A model generated the notes under the pieces. That model was not told the DNA's origin and made no database searches. It worked only from the letters and a program-made list of their open reading frames with translations. Below are positions 36,345 through 45,156 of a stretch of 64,000 nt of DNA, one piece after another; position 1 is the first letter of the stretch; every line of letters begins with the position of its first letter. The position numbers and the translations under genes were made by a program. The stretch lies in the NCBI GenBank assembly GCA_049975245.1, contig JBNGDB010000001.1:62001-126000 (forward strand), given 5' to 3'. The stretch comes from UBA117 sp049975245 (GTDB lineage: Archaea; Methanobacteriota; Methanobacteria; Methanobacteriales; Methanobacteriaceae).

Positions 36345-36490
36345 ATTCTCAGAGCTTTTAATTTTTATAATATATATTATTTGAAATAGACATTGAATTA
36401 TAATTTTTTTTATTCAATTAGAATAATATTTATCTAATTTATTTTACGATCTAAAGATTTTTTTAAAACTATCTTGGCCTAAAAATTTTT

Positions 36491-37132
36491 TTATTTATTA
36501 TTTAACTGTTTTCTCCATATTTTAAGCATGGTGGTAAAACAATGATTAAAAATGGAAGATCTTTTGCCGAAAGTTTCTAAATTATTATCTTTCAAGGATT
36601 TCATAACATCATCCTCTGTAATTATCCCTGCATTTCCTATTTCGTTTACAAAATGAGCATCACTACCAGCTGATACACCTAATTTATTATCCATGGCAAA
36701 TGCTGCCGCTTGCAGGTTATATTTTTGGTGAATGCACCGGGAGTTGAATACTTCAATATTATCCACATTTTTCATGAACTCTCCACGGGGTTGGTAGGTG
36801 GATCTGCGGAGGGTGTCAAAGGGATGAGGTATAATAACCAGACCGCCCTGTTCTTTAATCTCATCCATTACTTCCAGATGGTTCTTAGATACTATTTCCT
36901 GGTTTAAAAATAATCCTATTATCTCGCCTTGATTGCTGGTAACTTCACATCCAACAATAACTTGAAAGTCAGTGTCCTGAAATTTCTCGGCCAATAATCC
37001 CCCTTTAATGGTATCATGATCCGTTACTGCAATTCCATCTAATCCTCTTTTTTTAGCAGTTTTAACCATTAATTCTGGTTCCACGTAACCATCAGAAGAA
37101 TATTTTGAGTGGACATGTAAGTCGTACTTCAT
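36491..37132 (-). CDS. PHP-domain metal-dependent phosphoesterase
   Basis: This 213-residue PHP protein has the metal ligands in DLHVHSKYSSDG (H6, H8), VTDHDTIKG, the acidic residue in GCEVTS, IPHPFD and SAGSDAHF. The family includes histidinol-phosphatase-like and 5'-3' phosphoesterase enzymes. At this length it is a bare domain and its substrate is not known. GGAGATTATAGATTT precedes ATG 37132. Confidence 0.87.
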   Translation of the reverse strand: MKYDLHVHSKYSSDGYVEPELMVKTAKKRGLDGIAVTDHDTIKGGLLAEKFQDTDFQVIVGCEVTSNQGEIIGLFLNQEIVSKNHLEVMDEIKEQGGLVIIPHPFDTLRRSTYQPRGEFMKNVDNIEVFNSRCIHQKYNLQAAAFAMDNKLGVSAGSDAHFVNEIGNAGIITEDDVMKSLKDNNLETFGKRSSIFNHCFTTMLKIWRKQLNNK

Positions 37133-37235
37133 AAATCTATAATCTCCATATTAAGTAATCTAAATTCTTTATTTTTACATTTAATAATGATTAATTAGTT
37201 ATTTCCATAATCTAAATAATTTATAGTATAATAAA

Positions 37236-37298
37236 TGTTTTTTACCCCAATATTATATGATTTAAAATCTGTTTTTTACCCTAATATTATATGGTTTA
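37236..37298. repeat. 29-bp direct repeat, two near-identical copies
   Basis: Bases 37236-37264 and 37270-37298 match at 27 of 29 positions, a period of 34. Each begins TGTTTTTTACCC and ends in an ATG-TTTA stretch. It lies downstream of the UbiA gene stop and upstream of the PHP gene start. The A/T runs could act in transcription termination. Confidence 0.7.
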
Positions 37299-37315
37299 CA
37301 TTATTTTGGAATGGT

Positions 37316-38185
37316 TTAAATTATTCCAATTATTTTATCGGCATATAAAATTAGTAACACTAGAAAAACCCATAATAGCATACATAATAACATTCCTTTA
37401 TCTTTAAACAACATTTCAGGCTCTCCGCCCATGTTTTTACTGTGAACAAGATATATGTAGCGGAATATTCCATATATTGCCAGGGGAATGGTCAACATCA
37501 TGTAGATGTTATTGGCAAAGAAGGTGTACAAAGAGTAAGACATGATAAGGATACTGGTGGTGATGTTGATCATCTGATCCAGCATTCCAATACTATATCC
37601 ATCTAAAATCTTCCGGTGCATATTGGCATCAGAGCCCATAACCTTTAATTCATGTCTCCTTTTACCCAGAGCAAGAAATAGAGCTATTAAAAATGCACAT
37701 ATTATCAGCCAGGCAGATACATTAACTGAAATTGCCACTGCTCCGGCTATTGCCCTTAGGACAAATCCGGCGGATATGATCAGAATATCCACTATTAACA
37801 GATTTTTCAAATATAGGGAGTAGAACAATATTAAAAATAAAAATGTTACTGCAGTAATAAAGAATGGTAAATTAATTAGCCAGGATCCTGTAAGGGCAAT
37901 AATAATGAGTATTATAGCTATTACCAGTGCATTAATAGATTTCAACTTCCCAGAAGCAATAGGTCTTAACCTTTTTAGGGGGTGGTTTAAATCTTTTTCC
38001 CGGTCAATTATATCATTAATAATATAAATACTTCCAGATAATATGCAAAATATGACAAAAGCCGTTATACTGGTTACCCACGCCGTTAAGTTAAAGAAAT
38101 TCAGTGAAAAGACTAGTCCAATAAATATTACCAGATTCTTATACCACTGTTTAGGCCGCATGGATAGAAACAATTCTTTAAGCAT
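37316..38185 (-). CDS. UbiA-family prenyltransferase, decaprenyl-phosphate phosphoribosyltransferase type
   Basis: This protein has about 289 residues and eight to nine helices. Its SMRPKQWYKN start and the metal-binding NDIIDREKDLNHPLKRLRP mark the subgroup that transfers phosphoribose to a polyprenyl phosphate. A second aspartate motif lies near LDGYSIGMLDQM. The product would be a lipid-linked pentose precursor for an exported glycan. The open frame starts at 38233, but GGAGGT at 38198-38203 (minus sense) supports ATG 38185, from which MLKELFLSM reads. Confidence 0.85.
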   Translation of the reverse strand: MLKELFLSMRPKQWYKNLVIFIGLVFSLNFFNLTAWVTSITAFVIFCILSGSIYIINDIIDREKDLNHPLKRLRPIASGKLKSINALVIAIILIIIALTGSWLINLPFFITAVTFLFLILFYSLYLKNLLIVDILIISAGFVLRAIAGAVAISVNVSAWLIICAFLIALFLALGKRRHELKVMGSDANMHRKILDGYSIGMLDQMINITTSILIMSYSLYTFFANNIYMMLTIPLAIYGIFRYIYLVHSKNMGGEPEMLFKDKGMLLCMLLWVFLVLLILYADKIIGII

Positions 38186-38324
38186 AGTAATTCTTCTACC
38201 TCCACATTTAAATATTTTTAAAAATTTTTTCAATCATTATAAAAAATTTTCCTATTTTTATAAATAAAAAAAGATAGTTATTAAGTTTTTCAAAAGATAA
38301 AATAATAAATAACGAGGGATTATA

Positions 38325-39266
38325 TTGACAGTTTTAGTGGACTTGGCAATTTTTTCTGCACTACTGGCTACTCTAATAGTAAGTGGCATAATCACCACCA
38401 GAACTCTTTCAGTCATATCATCATATTTAAGGTTGGGGCATTTCGGGGGAGGATTTGTAATTATGGCTATTGCCACTGGAATACCCGAATTAACAGTCGG
38501 TATAACTGCAGCATTATCCGGAGTACCAGAACTTTCACTGGGAGATGTTATTGGTTCCAATATAATTAATCTGTCACTGGTCATGGGTGTGGCAGTTCTA
38601 ATAGCAGGTAGTGTGAATTTTAAGGAAAAACCAATAAAAAAAGAGACCATATACCTATTTTTAGTTGCACTATTACCGGTTATACTGGCATATGATCAGG
38701 AGTTATCCCGGGTGGATGGATTTATTTTAATAGTGGTATATGCCCTTTACCTTTTAGTAATACTTAGAGCTAGGGATGATGAAGTCGAGGAGGAAGTTTC
38801 CCACCGTGAATTTATAATAAATTCTGCACTTTTTGGTGTAGGTGTGGCTGCTTTGGTTGTCAGCGCCCGGTACCTGGTGGAATATGCGACTTTAATAGCG
38901 TCGGAGATGAATATCTCCCTTTTAATAATCGGTGTTTTTTTGTTATCCTTTGGTACCTCCATTCCAGAACTGGTATTTGAAACCGTTTCTTTACTTCACG
39001 GCTACAAATATCTGGCTGTGGGAGATCTAATGGGAAGTACTGTGGCCAACTCCACATTTATAATTGGAATTGTGGCTATTTTAAGCCCCATATCCCTCAC
39101 CAATTTCGGACTATTTCAAACAGTAGCCTTTTTCTTTGCACTTATATTGTTAACATTTATATTATTCATTAAAAGTGAAAATGGAGTTACCAGATTCAGG
39201 GCGCTGCTTTTAATTGGTTTATACATATTATTTTTGTTATTCACCGAATTTTTCCAAATTTTATAG
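38325..39266 (+). CDS. Sodium/calcium exchanger family membrane protein (CaCA)
   Basis: This 313-residue protein has about ten helices and two inverted alpha repeats: AIATGIPELTVGITAAL with GDVIGSNIINLSL, and SFGTSIPELVFETVSLL with GDLMGSTVANSTF. The glutamates in the two PEL motifs are the ion ligands of the family. It starts with TTG 38325, six bases after GAGGG at 38314-38318. It stands apart from the glycan cluster on the plus strand. The cation (Ca2+ or other) is not determinable from sequence. Confidence 0.9.
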   Translation: MTVLVDLAIFSALLATLIVSGIITTRTLSVISSYLRLGHFGGGFVIMAIATGIPELTVGITAALSGVPELSLGDVIGSNIINLSLVMGVAVLIAGSVNFKEKPIKKETIYLFLVALLPVILAYDQELSRVDGFILIVVYALYLLVILRARDDEVEEEVSHREFIINSALFGVGVAALVVSARYLVEYATLIASEMNISLLIIGVFLLSFGTSIPELVFETVSLLHGYKYLAVGDLMGSTVANSTFIIGIVAILSPISLTNFGLFQTVAFFFALILLTFILFIKSENGVTRFRALLLIGLYILFLLFTEFFQIL

Positions 39267-39387
39267 TATGCGGGGGTTTTGAAACTTTTTAGGGCAATTT
39301 TCAAAATGTAGTTATGGTCTTAATTTTCATAATCGAAAGTTTGAAAGTGAAATTTTCATAATAAATATGATATTAAATTTTTATTAG

Positions 39388-39774
39388 TCTATTCCACGTC
39401 TATGGGTTAATAGTTCAAAGATAAAGCCAGAGATTAAAGTGGATGATTTACAGATCAATCTGGACACAGCCATCCCTTGCGGACTAATAATAAACGAACT
39501 AGTTACAAATAGTTTGAAATATGCATTTCCCAACCAGGAGGAGGGTAAAATTTCTGTCTATTTCAATTCTGATGGTGATGAACACGTTTTGAAAGTGGGG
39601 GATGATGGTGTAGGTTTACCCGAGGATTTAGATCTCGATAAAACTGATACTTTGGGTTTTCAGCTGGTGAATAGTTTGCTGGATCAGCTTGATGGAAAAT
39701 TAGAGATGGAAACCAACAAGGGCACCACTTACATCATGAGATTTAAGGATGTGGAATACAAGGAGAGAATCTAA
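39388..39774 (+). pseudogene. Remnant of a histidine kinase: ATP-binding domain only
   Basis: The open frame starts after a TAG at 39385-39387 and encodes SIPRLWVNSSKIKPEI followed by a HATPase domain. The N-box is NELVTNSLKYAFP, the G1 box is DDGVGLPED and the G2 region is GFQLVNSLLDQLDGKLE. Homology begins before the first usable start (GTG 39439), and no dimerisation, histidine or sensor domain lies upstream. It looks like the 3' remnant of a HisKA_2-type kinase, which are common in Methanobacterium. It could still be expressed as a 111-residue protein from GTG 39439. Confidence 0.7.
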
Positions 39775-39813
39775 TATTTATAAAAAGGTAATGTGAACTA
39801 CTCCTTATATATG

Positions 39814-40254
39814 TTATTTAGGATCAGTTCTATCATATTCATCTAAAATGTTAATTTTGGAATTATTTCCCTGGTAAAAGGAGAAGGGCAGTATTAAATT
39901 TATTATATTTTCCGGATTGGCCTGGTTGGAACTTCCCCTTTCTTTGATCATGTCCTGCAGTTGAGGGTCTTCATTAGGGGTAAATACGGTGGCTATAATG
40001 ATAATGGAAAAAGCTATAATTATAGATATGTAGATTATTAGAAATAATATTTGACTTTTTTTTCTGCGGGGGCTGGTTTGAATCCCTAATTCTTGGGGTA
40101 ATTTTTCCAGGTAGTCTCCCTTTTTTAGGATATCGGTTTTCTTCTCCAAGTATATTAGGTTTCCTCCGCATTTGCATTTTTTATATTTATGGGGCGATTC
40201 TCCTTCCTTTAATTTAATATACCCCATACATTTCTCACATAAAAGATAACCCAC
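39814..40254 (-). CDS. Zinc-ribbon membrane protein, unknown function
   Basis: This protein of about 146 residues has an N-terminal zinc ribbon (C6 and C9 in LLCEKC, C27 and C29 in KKCKCGG), a short charged linker, one helix (about 22 residues) near residue 75, and an outside tail rich in Asn and Asp. The frame opens at GTG 40272, but GGGGG at 40261-40265 sits six bases before GTG 40254, so I prefer the start giving MGYLLCEKC. Similar ribbon-plus-helix proteins occur in Methanobacteriales. The function is unknown. Confidence 0.65.
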   Translation of the reverse strand: MGYLLCEKCMGYIKLKEGESPHKYKKCKCGGNLIYLEKKTDILKKGDYLEKLPQELGIQTSPRRKKSQILFLIIYISIIIAFSIIIIATVFTPNEDPQLQDMIKERGSSNQANPENIINLILPFSFYQGNNSKINILDEYDRTDPK

Positions 40255-40619
40255 AAAATGCCCCCATATCACTCTTCAAATCCATAATAATCGTCAAATT
40301 ATTCAATTCATATAATATTTATTTGATAATTTTTTTCAGAATTTAATCATACCATTTTTGTTGATAATTTATTCACATTACCAAAATTATTAAAATCAAT
40401 GATGAAAATTCTGGTGATAATTATTCAAAGTAATTATAATAATGCATATTTATTTTTTAGATAATTAACATACCATTATTCAATAAATTATTAGATCAAA
40501 CTACCTATTTAAAATATAATTATTTTCTTCAGTGATTATTTAGTAAATTGGGCCTGAAAACTAATCTTCATAAAAGAAATTTAACCTAATTATTATTAGA
40601 ATATCAACATGGTGATTTG
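40255..40619. other. AT-rich intergenic region without gene
   Basis: These 365 bases between two divergent small genes are very AT-rich. I see no frame with a ribosome site, no hairpin of note and no RNA gene. It probably holds both promoters. A TATA-like stretch, TAATTATTATTA, lies about 30 bases before the plus-strand gene. Confidence 0.5.
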
Positions 40620-40856
40620 ATGAATGAGATACTGGAAGTGCTGAAAAGTTTGAAGGGACAGAAAGTAGTATTTAAATGGGGTGAAGATGGGAAGGAATTC
40701 GAAGCAATAGTTAAAGATGTTAGTTTAACCCGTAAAACTGTTGCCTTAGATTATTTAGATGAAAGAGTAAGTAAAGGCAGTGGATTGTGCTGTCCACTTA
40801 TTAATATTAAACGTATAGAGGGTAACACCATAATATTAAACTCTGGTGGCCACTAA
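40620..40856 (+). CDS. Small conserved-looking protein, unknown function
   Basis: This 78-residue soluble protein begins MNEILEVLKSLKGQKVVFKWG. It alternates beta-strand-like stretches and carries SGLCCPLINI with two adjacent cysteines. The size and strand pattern could suit a small beta-barrel, but I do not recognise the family. GGTGATTTG immediately before ATG 40620 is the ribosome site common to this genome, which supports it as a real gene. Confidence 0.65.
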   Translation: MNEILEVLKSLKGQKVVFKWGEDGKEFEAIVKDVSLTRKTVALDYLDERVSKGSGLCCPLINIKRIEGNTIILNSGGH

Positions 40857-40980
40857 TTACCAAAAAATTAAGTATAAATATTTTAAATAATTAATTCTCA
40901 ATTATTAAAAGACTAATTAATCAAAATAATTCTCATCTAATCCTATAAATTGCCTAATTTTTTAATTATATATTAAAGGT

Positions 40981-42603
40981 TTAGTAATTATTATAAATAG
41001 TTTCTAAAATAGCGGCTAAATCCCTATCAACTTCACCAACTGCAGCTTCATCATCAATAGGAAGGTTATTAACGTAGATAGAGAATATGAATGTTTTTCC
41101 ACTTTTAGTGGTGATGTAACCTGCCAATGATTTACTGAGTATCATACCCCGATTATATAATTTATCTTCAGTTAATGCTGTCCCGGTCTTGGCATGGACT
41201 TTACCATAAAGGGGGCTGCTATTGTTTACCACGTTGTATAGGGTACCATCAAAGCCCATTATAGGCAGTGCATCATAAAAGCTTTGGAAGTAGGTCTGCT
41301 GGGACATGAACCTTAAAAGCTGATTGCTGGCCTGAGGACTCACCCGATCTGCTGGAGATCCGCCCCGACCATCTTTCAAGGTTATAGCATCCTGATTTAC
41401 ACCAGCACTATCTAGAAAAGTTCCTAGAAGCAACATACCATCATCAAAGCTTTTATCCCCATTTCTTGATGCCAGTAATGATACTAGGGTGTCTGCTTGC
41501 TGGTTTTGGCTAACCTTTAAAATTAATTTAATATTTTCACTGAAGGGTAACGAGGTTAAAAGTGCCACCTGATTTTCCTGGTTGTAACTGGTTGTATTAT
41601 TAAGTGAAGAAATAGAGTTTACAGATTTAGGAGATGCAGTCACCTCCACACCTTCCCGTTGGAGAGCCTCAATAAAGAGTGAACGTGCAAAGTTAGAAGG
41701 ATCTTTAACTGTGTAGGTTCTAATTACTGGAGTGGAATTTGCAGGTATCTGGCCCTTCAATATAATTTTACCACTGCCATGGTAGTTAACAGTAATATTG
41801 GTCGTACCTGATGCTACAGTTGTAACTTGAGAAGTAACATTATAAATGCTGGTTTGAGGTCTCCAGTTCACGGTAGCATTACCTCCAACTTCACCAGGTA
41901 TGACTTCCAGGTCAATCATGTTATCATTAATCATTACAGGGGATATCATATATTCTCCGGTAGGGGCGAGCGTGGTTTCAAACAGCCTATCATCAATGAT
42001 AACATTACCATCCACCTTTTTTATCCCGGAATCTTTAACCTGCCGGGCTAACTGGTTTAAACCAGTTAAAGGGTTTTCAGCAGTTAAAGTAACTCCTTCC
42101 ACAGAATTGGCATCGCCATGGTCCAGGTTAGTGAAATTAATTCTACCATCAGGAGTGTCTCTACCACCCATGGTAGGATCACCACTTGCAACCAGTATTA
42201 AATCACCCTTAAGAGTTCCAGAGTCATCTATATCACCCCTATAATAAACAGGGGTTTCAAATCTGTAGTCTGGTCCAAAACTGTTTAGTGCAGCAGATGT
42301 TATGAATAGTTTAGCAGTGGATCCCGGTACGTACATTTCATTGCTGTTAGCCTGGTAGATTATTTCACCAGTATCTTCATCTTCAAATAGAATACCCCAG
42401 TTAGAATTTACATACTGGGAACTGTTAATGGTGGAGTTAATTTCTGCAGAAACATTAGACTGGTTAAATGAGGAGTTATTAGTAATATTAGAAGAAGTAT
42501 TGTTATCAGTTACATCCTGGGCAACTGTAATATTCCCAAAAATGGCAACAACAATAATTAAGGATATTAATAAAATTGAAACCAGTGAATACTCTTTATC
42601 CAT
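40981..42603 (-). CDS. dacB: D-Ala-D-Ala carboxypeptidase/endopeptidase-like protein (PBP4, peptidase S13)
   Basis: This exported protein of about 540 residues has an N-terminal membrane helix or signal and then a Thr/Asn/Ser-rich linker. All three penicillin-binding motifs are present: STAK with S95 and K98 in YVPGSTAKLF, SQN in KVSQNQQAD, and KTG in HAKTGTALTED. The long insertion between the first two motifs is typical of PBP4. AGAGG lies before ATG 42603; the frame opens at TTG 42618. Methanobacteriales have pseudomurein, not murein, so the substrate is unclear. It may act on the peptide cross-links of that wall. Confidence 0.87.
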   Translation of the reverse strand: MDKEYSLVSILLISLIIVVAIFGNITVAQDVTDNNTSSNITNNSSFNQSNVSAEINSTINSSQYVNSNWGILFEDEDTGEIIYQANSNEMYVPGSTAKLFITSAALNSFGPDYRFETPVYYRGDIDDSGTLKGDLILVASGDPTMGGRDTPDGRINFTNLDHGDANSVEGVTLTAENPLTGLNQLARQVKDSGIKKVDGNVIIDDRLFETTLAPTGEYMISPVMINDNMIDLEVIPGEVGGNATVNWRPQTSIYNVTSQVTTVASGTTNITVNYHGSGKIILKGQIPANSTPVIRTYTVKDPSNFARSLFIEALQREGVEVTASPKSVNSISSLNNTTSYNQENQVALLTSLPFSENIKLILKVSQNQQADTLVSLLASRNGDKSFDDGMLLLGTFLDSAGVNQDAITLKDGRGGSPADRVSPQASNQLLRFMSQQTYFQSFYDALPIMGFDGTLYNVVNNSSPLYGKVHAKTGTALTEDKLYNRGMILSKSLAGYITTKSGKTFIFSIYVNNLPIDDEAAVGEVDRDLAAILETIYNNY

Positions 42604-42699
42604 CCTATAACCTCTCAATCTAACATCTTTATCTATTCTATTATAAAATTATCTCTCTAATATTAATTAATATTTGCTAAATTTTTCGAAAATATAAAT

Positions 42700-42720
42700 A
42701 AAATAAAAAAAAGGAAAAAA
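42700..42720 (-). terminator. T-rich tract after adhesin gene
   Basis: Read on the minus strand, an almost pure T stretch (interrupted by CC) begins three bases after the adhesin stop codon. This is a typical archaeal termination signal. Confidence 0.45.
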
Positions 42721-42722
42721 AG

Positions 42723-44984
42723 TTATTTTCGTATTGTTGGATAAATTAGTCCTCCCAAGATAGCTAGAATAGATAAGGTTACTGTTAAAAGGTTTAGTCC
42801 TGTTTTTTGCATGGGCACTGTTTTCCCATTCACGGGAACTGGTCTGGGTTCTGTGACATTCACCTGAGCTGTGGCTTCTTTAGGGCCTATTTCTGGGTCA
42901 TAAGTTCCTGATACCACAACTGCCTTGTTAATGAAGACACCTGCCTTTTCAGCACGGGCAGTGATGTTCAGAACAGCCACTGATCCGTTAGGAAGATCAC
43001 CAATAGTCCATATACCAGTGGTAGGGTTGTAACTTCCATAGTTGGCGCTGGATGAGATGTAAGTTAATCCGGTAGGTAATTTGTCGGTAACATAAGTGTC
43101 TACTGCAATGTCTGGATCGTTATTTCTAACAATTATGCTGAAATTAACCAGTTTACCAACGGTAACATTAGCGGGTGTTACAGTTTTTTCAATTTCCAGC
43201 CTTGCTGCAGGGTTAACCATTACTGAAGCTGAATCTTCATTGTTAGTAGGGTTAGGATCTAAAGTCTCAGTGGATACGGTGGCTGTATTTACAAATGTTC
43301 CAGTAGCTATTACCAGTGCATAAATATCCACGGTAGCGCTTTCTCCCGGATCTAATGTTCCAATAGTCCACGTGGCATTTTCCACATCGCAGGTCCCCTT
43401 GCTGGGTGTGCTGTGTCCAGTGCAGATTAAACCATTGGTGGGAATTTTATCATTTACCACCACTCCAGTGGCCTGTGTTTGCTGGTAAAGGTTTGTTACC
43501 GTTAATGTGAATGTAACTGTGTCTCCTAGATTAGGCTTAGGATTGTTAACAGTTTTGGTTATGGCCACATCTGCTTCTGCTTCTGGTTGTCCTACACTTA
43601 CAGTTACATGTGCTTCGTTGTTATTGGTGCATGGATCGGGAGTTCCAGCTTCAGAAACTGCGGCAGAATTCACCCAGGTACCGGCTGTGTTAGCAAGTGC
43701 ATATATGTCCACAGTGGCTGACTCACCAGGTGCAAGATCTCCAATGTTCCAGATGGCATTGGCCACGTCGCAGGTCCCTTTGCTTGGTGTGCTGTGCCCA
43801 GTGCAGGTTAAACCAGATGGTATTTTATCGGTTACCTGTACATTGGTTGCAGTTGTTTGTCCTAGATTGGTTACAGTAAGAGTGAAGGTAACGGTTTCTC
43901 CCAGGTTTGGTCGTGGATTGTCCACTGTTTTTTCAACCAGCAGATCAGCATATTCTGCTTTACCTACTTTTATGGTGTAGGCCAGCTGTGAACCACTAGG
44001 TGGGTTGGCCGGGTTCCAGGTCATGGTCTGTGTACCAGTAAGGGTGAAACCATTCTGCAGGTTCACACCGAATTGGTCAATTAAATCATTGGCCCTTATC
44101 CATAGAATGTCCAGTCCCCCGGAAGCTGCCACGGCCTCTGAATATCCATTAGAGTATAGATTGGAAATTTCAATCACATTTCCCAGACTATCGGTTAAAA
44201 CCAGATTATTTACCAGTATACTGCTTCCAGCCCGGGTGGCCCGGGTACGAATAGCCATATCAGTAAATGGTAAATAGACTCCATTCCAGGTTATAGTGTT
44301 AGGTCCAACTGTGTAGGTCACAGTAGTGTTAACCGGGTTGTAGCTTAAAGAGAAATTTACCGGCACACCATTACTCCATGTCCTCTGAGCCTGGGCTCTT
44401 ACGGTGAAGTTAGGATCTATGGTATGAATGTCCAGTTCATAATCCCCGGATAATCCATTATTACCATAACGGCTTTCTGGTACAAAGGCCAGGTTTCCGT
44501 TAGGCATCCAGTTAACCAGCTGGGCGTCACTTTCCAGGTGGAATACCAATGCACAAACCCGAACCTCTACATCCTGGAAACTGTTAGCAGGATTGGTGTC
44601 CACTTGATCTATGGCAGAAAGCTGGGCATTATTTCTGTAAACCCCCGGTTCTAAAACACGACATTCTATGGAGAGAGTTTGGGATGCGCCAATAGCCAGA
44701 TTACCAATATTCCAGATTCCTGTATTAGAATCATATGTACCGCCGCTATGGCTAATATATTCTAGTCCAGCAGGGATTTGGTCAGTTACCTGAACTCCAG
44801 TGGCATCCTCATCACCAACATTGGTAGCGGTAATATCAAATTCAATAGTGTCGTTTACCAGAGGTAAGGTGTCGTTAACAGTCTTATTAACTTCTATATC
44901 TGCTGCTGATGCGCTGCTACATACAAGAAGGGCTGTAATTAGAGTTAGAGTTAAAAGAATGAATTGTTTTCTAATCTTTTTCAC
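42723..44984 (-). CDS. Adhesin-like surface protein with DUF11 repeats and C-terminal anchor
   Basis: This is a secreted protein of about 750 residues with a signal peptide (LLTLTLITALLVCSSASA), one DUF11 domain (about 30-140), a unique middle domain of about 200 residues rich in Trp and Asn, and three more DUF11 domains (PKPNLGDTVTFTLTVTNL, IPSGLTCTGHSTPSKGTCD and similar). Two DUF11 copies are nearly identical in DNA around 43390 and 43770. It ends PVNGKTVPMQKTG, a hydrophobic helix, then IRK. The frame opens at GTG 44984, but that GTG lies within the GGAGG ribosome site. An ATT at 44975, eight bases after GGAGG, matches the TTG position in a sister gene and may be the true start. Confidence 0.86.
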   Translation of the reverse strand: MKKIRKQFILLTLTLITALLVCSSASAADIEVNKTVNDTLPLVNDTIEFDITATNVGDEDATGVQVTDQIPAGLEYISHSGGTYDSNTGIWNIGNLAIGASQTLSIECRVLEPGVYRNNAQLSAIDQVDTNPANSFQDVEVRVCALVFHLESDAQLVNWMPNGNLAFVPESRYGNNGLSGDYELDIHTIDPNFTVRAQAQRTWSNGVPVNFSLSYNPVNTTVTYTVGPNTITWNGVYLPFTDMAIRTRATRAGSSILVNNLVLTDSLGNVIEISNLYSNGYSEAVAASGGLDILWIRANDLIDQFGVNLQNGFTLTGTQTMTWNPANPPSGSQLAYTIKVGKAEYADLLVEKTVDNPRPNLGETVTFTLTVTNLGQTTATNVQVTDKIPSGLTCTGHSTPSKGTCDVANAIWNIGDLAPGESATVDIYALANTAGTWVNSAAVSEAGTPDPCTNNNEAHVTVSVGQPEAEADVAITKTVNNPKPNLGDTVTFTLTVTNLYQQTQATGVVVNDKIPTNGLICTGHSTPSKGTCDVENATWTIGTLDPGESATVDIYALVIATGTFVNTATVSTETLDPNPTNNEDSASVMVNPAARLEIEKTVTPANVTVGKLVNFSIIVRNNDPDIAVDTYVTDKLPTGLTYISSSANYGSYNPTTGIWTIGDLPNGSVAVLNITARAEKAGVFINKAVVVSGTYDPEIGPKEATAQVNVTEPRPVPVNGKTVPMQKTGLNLLTVTLSILAILGGLIYPTIRK

Positions 44985-45002
44985 CTCCCCTTAAATTTTT
45001 AA
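44976..45002 (-). promoter_or_regulatory. Shared translation leader of surface-protein genes, copy 1
   Basis: In minus sense this reads TTAAAAAT, an A/T/G-rich spacer, then GGAGGTGAAAAAG. The same arrangement precedes the genes starting at 50099 (50100-50126) and 55012 (55016-55041). Confidence 0.6.
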
Positions 45003-45020
45003 TATTAAGAAAAATTCCAC

Positions 45021-45040
45021 TTCTATTTATGTAAATAGAA
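45021..45040 (-). promoter_or_regulatory. Perfect 9-bp inverted repeat upstream of adhesin gene
   Basis: TTCTATTTA and TAAATAGAA are separated by two bases, about 40 bases before the adhesin start and just downstream of a TATA-like TTTAAAAAG (minus sense). It could be an operator or an RNA hairpin in the leader. Confidence 0.45.
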
Positions 45041-45137
45041 CTTTTTAAATATTGTGCATATTGTCCTCAATTATTCATATTAAAACTTATTAGAGCTATT
45101 AATATGATAAACTAGGTATTAATTTTCCTTTTTAAAT

Positions 45138-45153
45138 AAAAAAAATAAAAAAA
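45138..45153 (-). terminator. T-rich tract after lipoprotein gene
   Basis: Two long T runs (minus sense) begin four bases beyond the lipoprotein stop, a likely archaeal transcription end point. Confidence 0.45.
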
Positions 45154-45156
45154 TTA

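Noticed and set aside
39439..39774. RsbW-like anti-sigma kinase as partner of the SpoIIE phosphatase
   Set aside because: Its G2 region and N-box follow histidine kinases of the HisKA_2 type, and it lies over 10 kb from the phosphatase with no STAS gene nearby.
43507..43980. 157-residue frame antisense to the adhesin
   Set aside because: It is produced by the repeated DUF11 codons on the opposite strand, with no ribosome site and repeat-driven composition.
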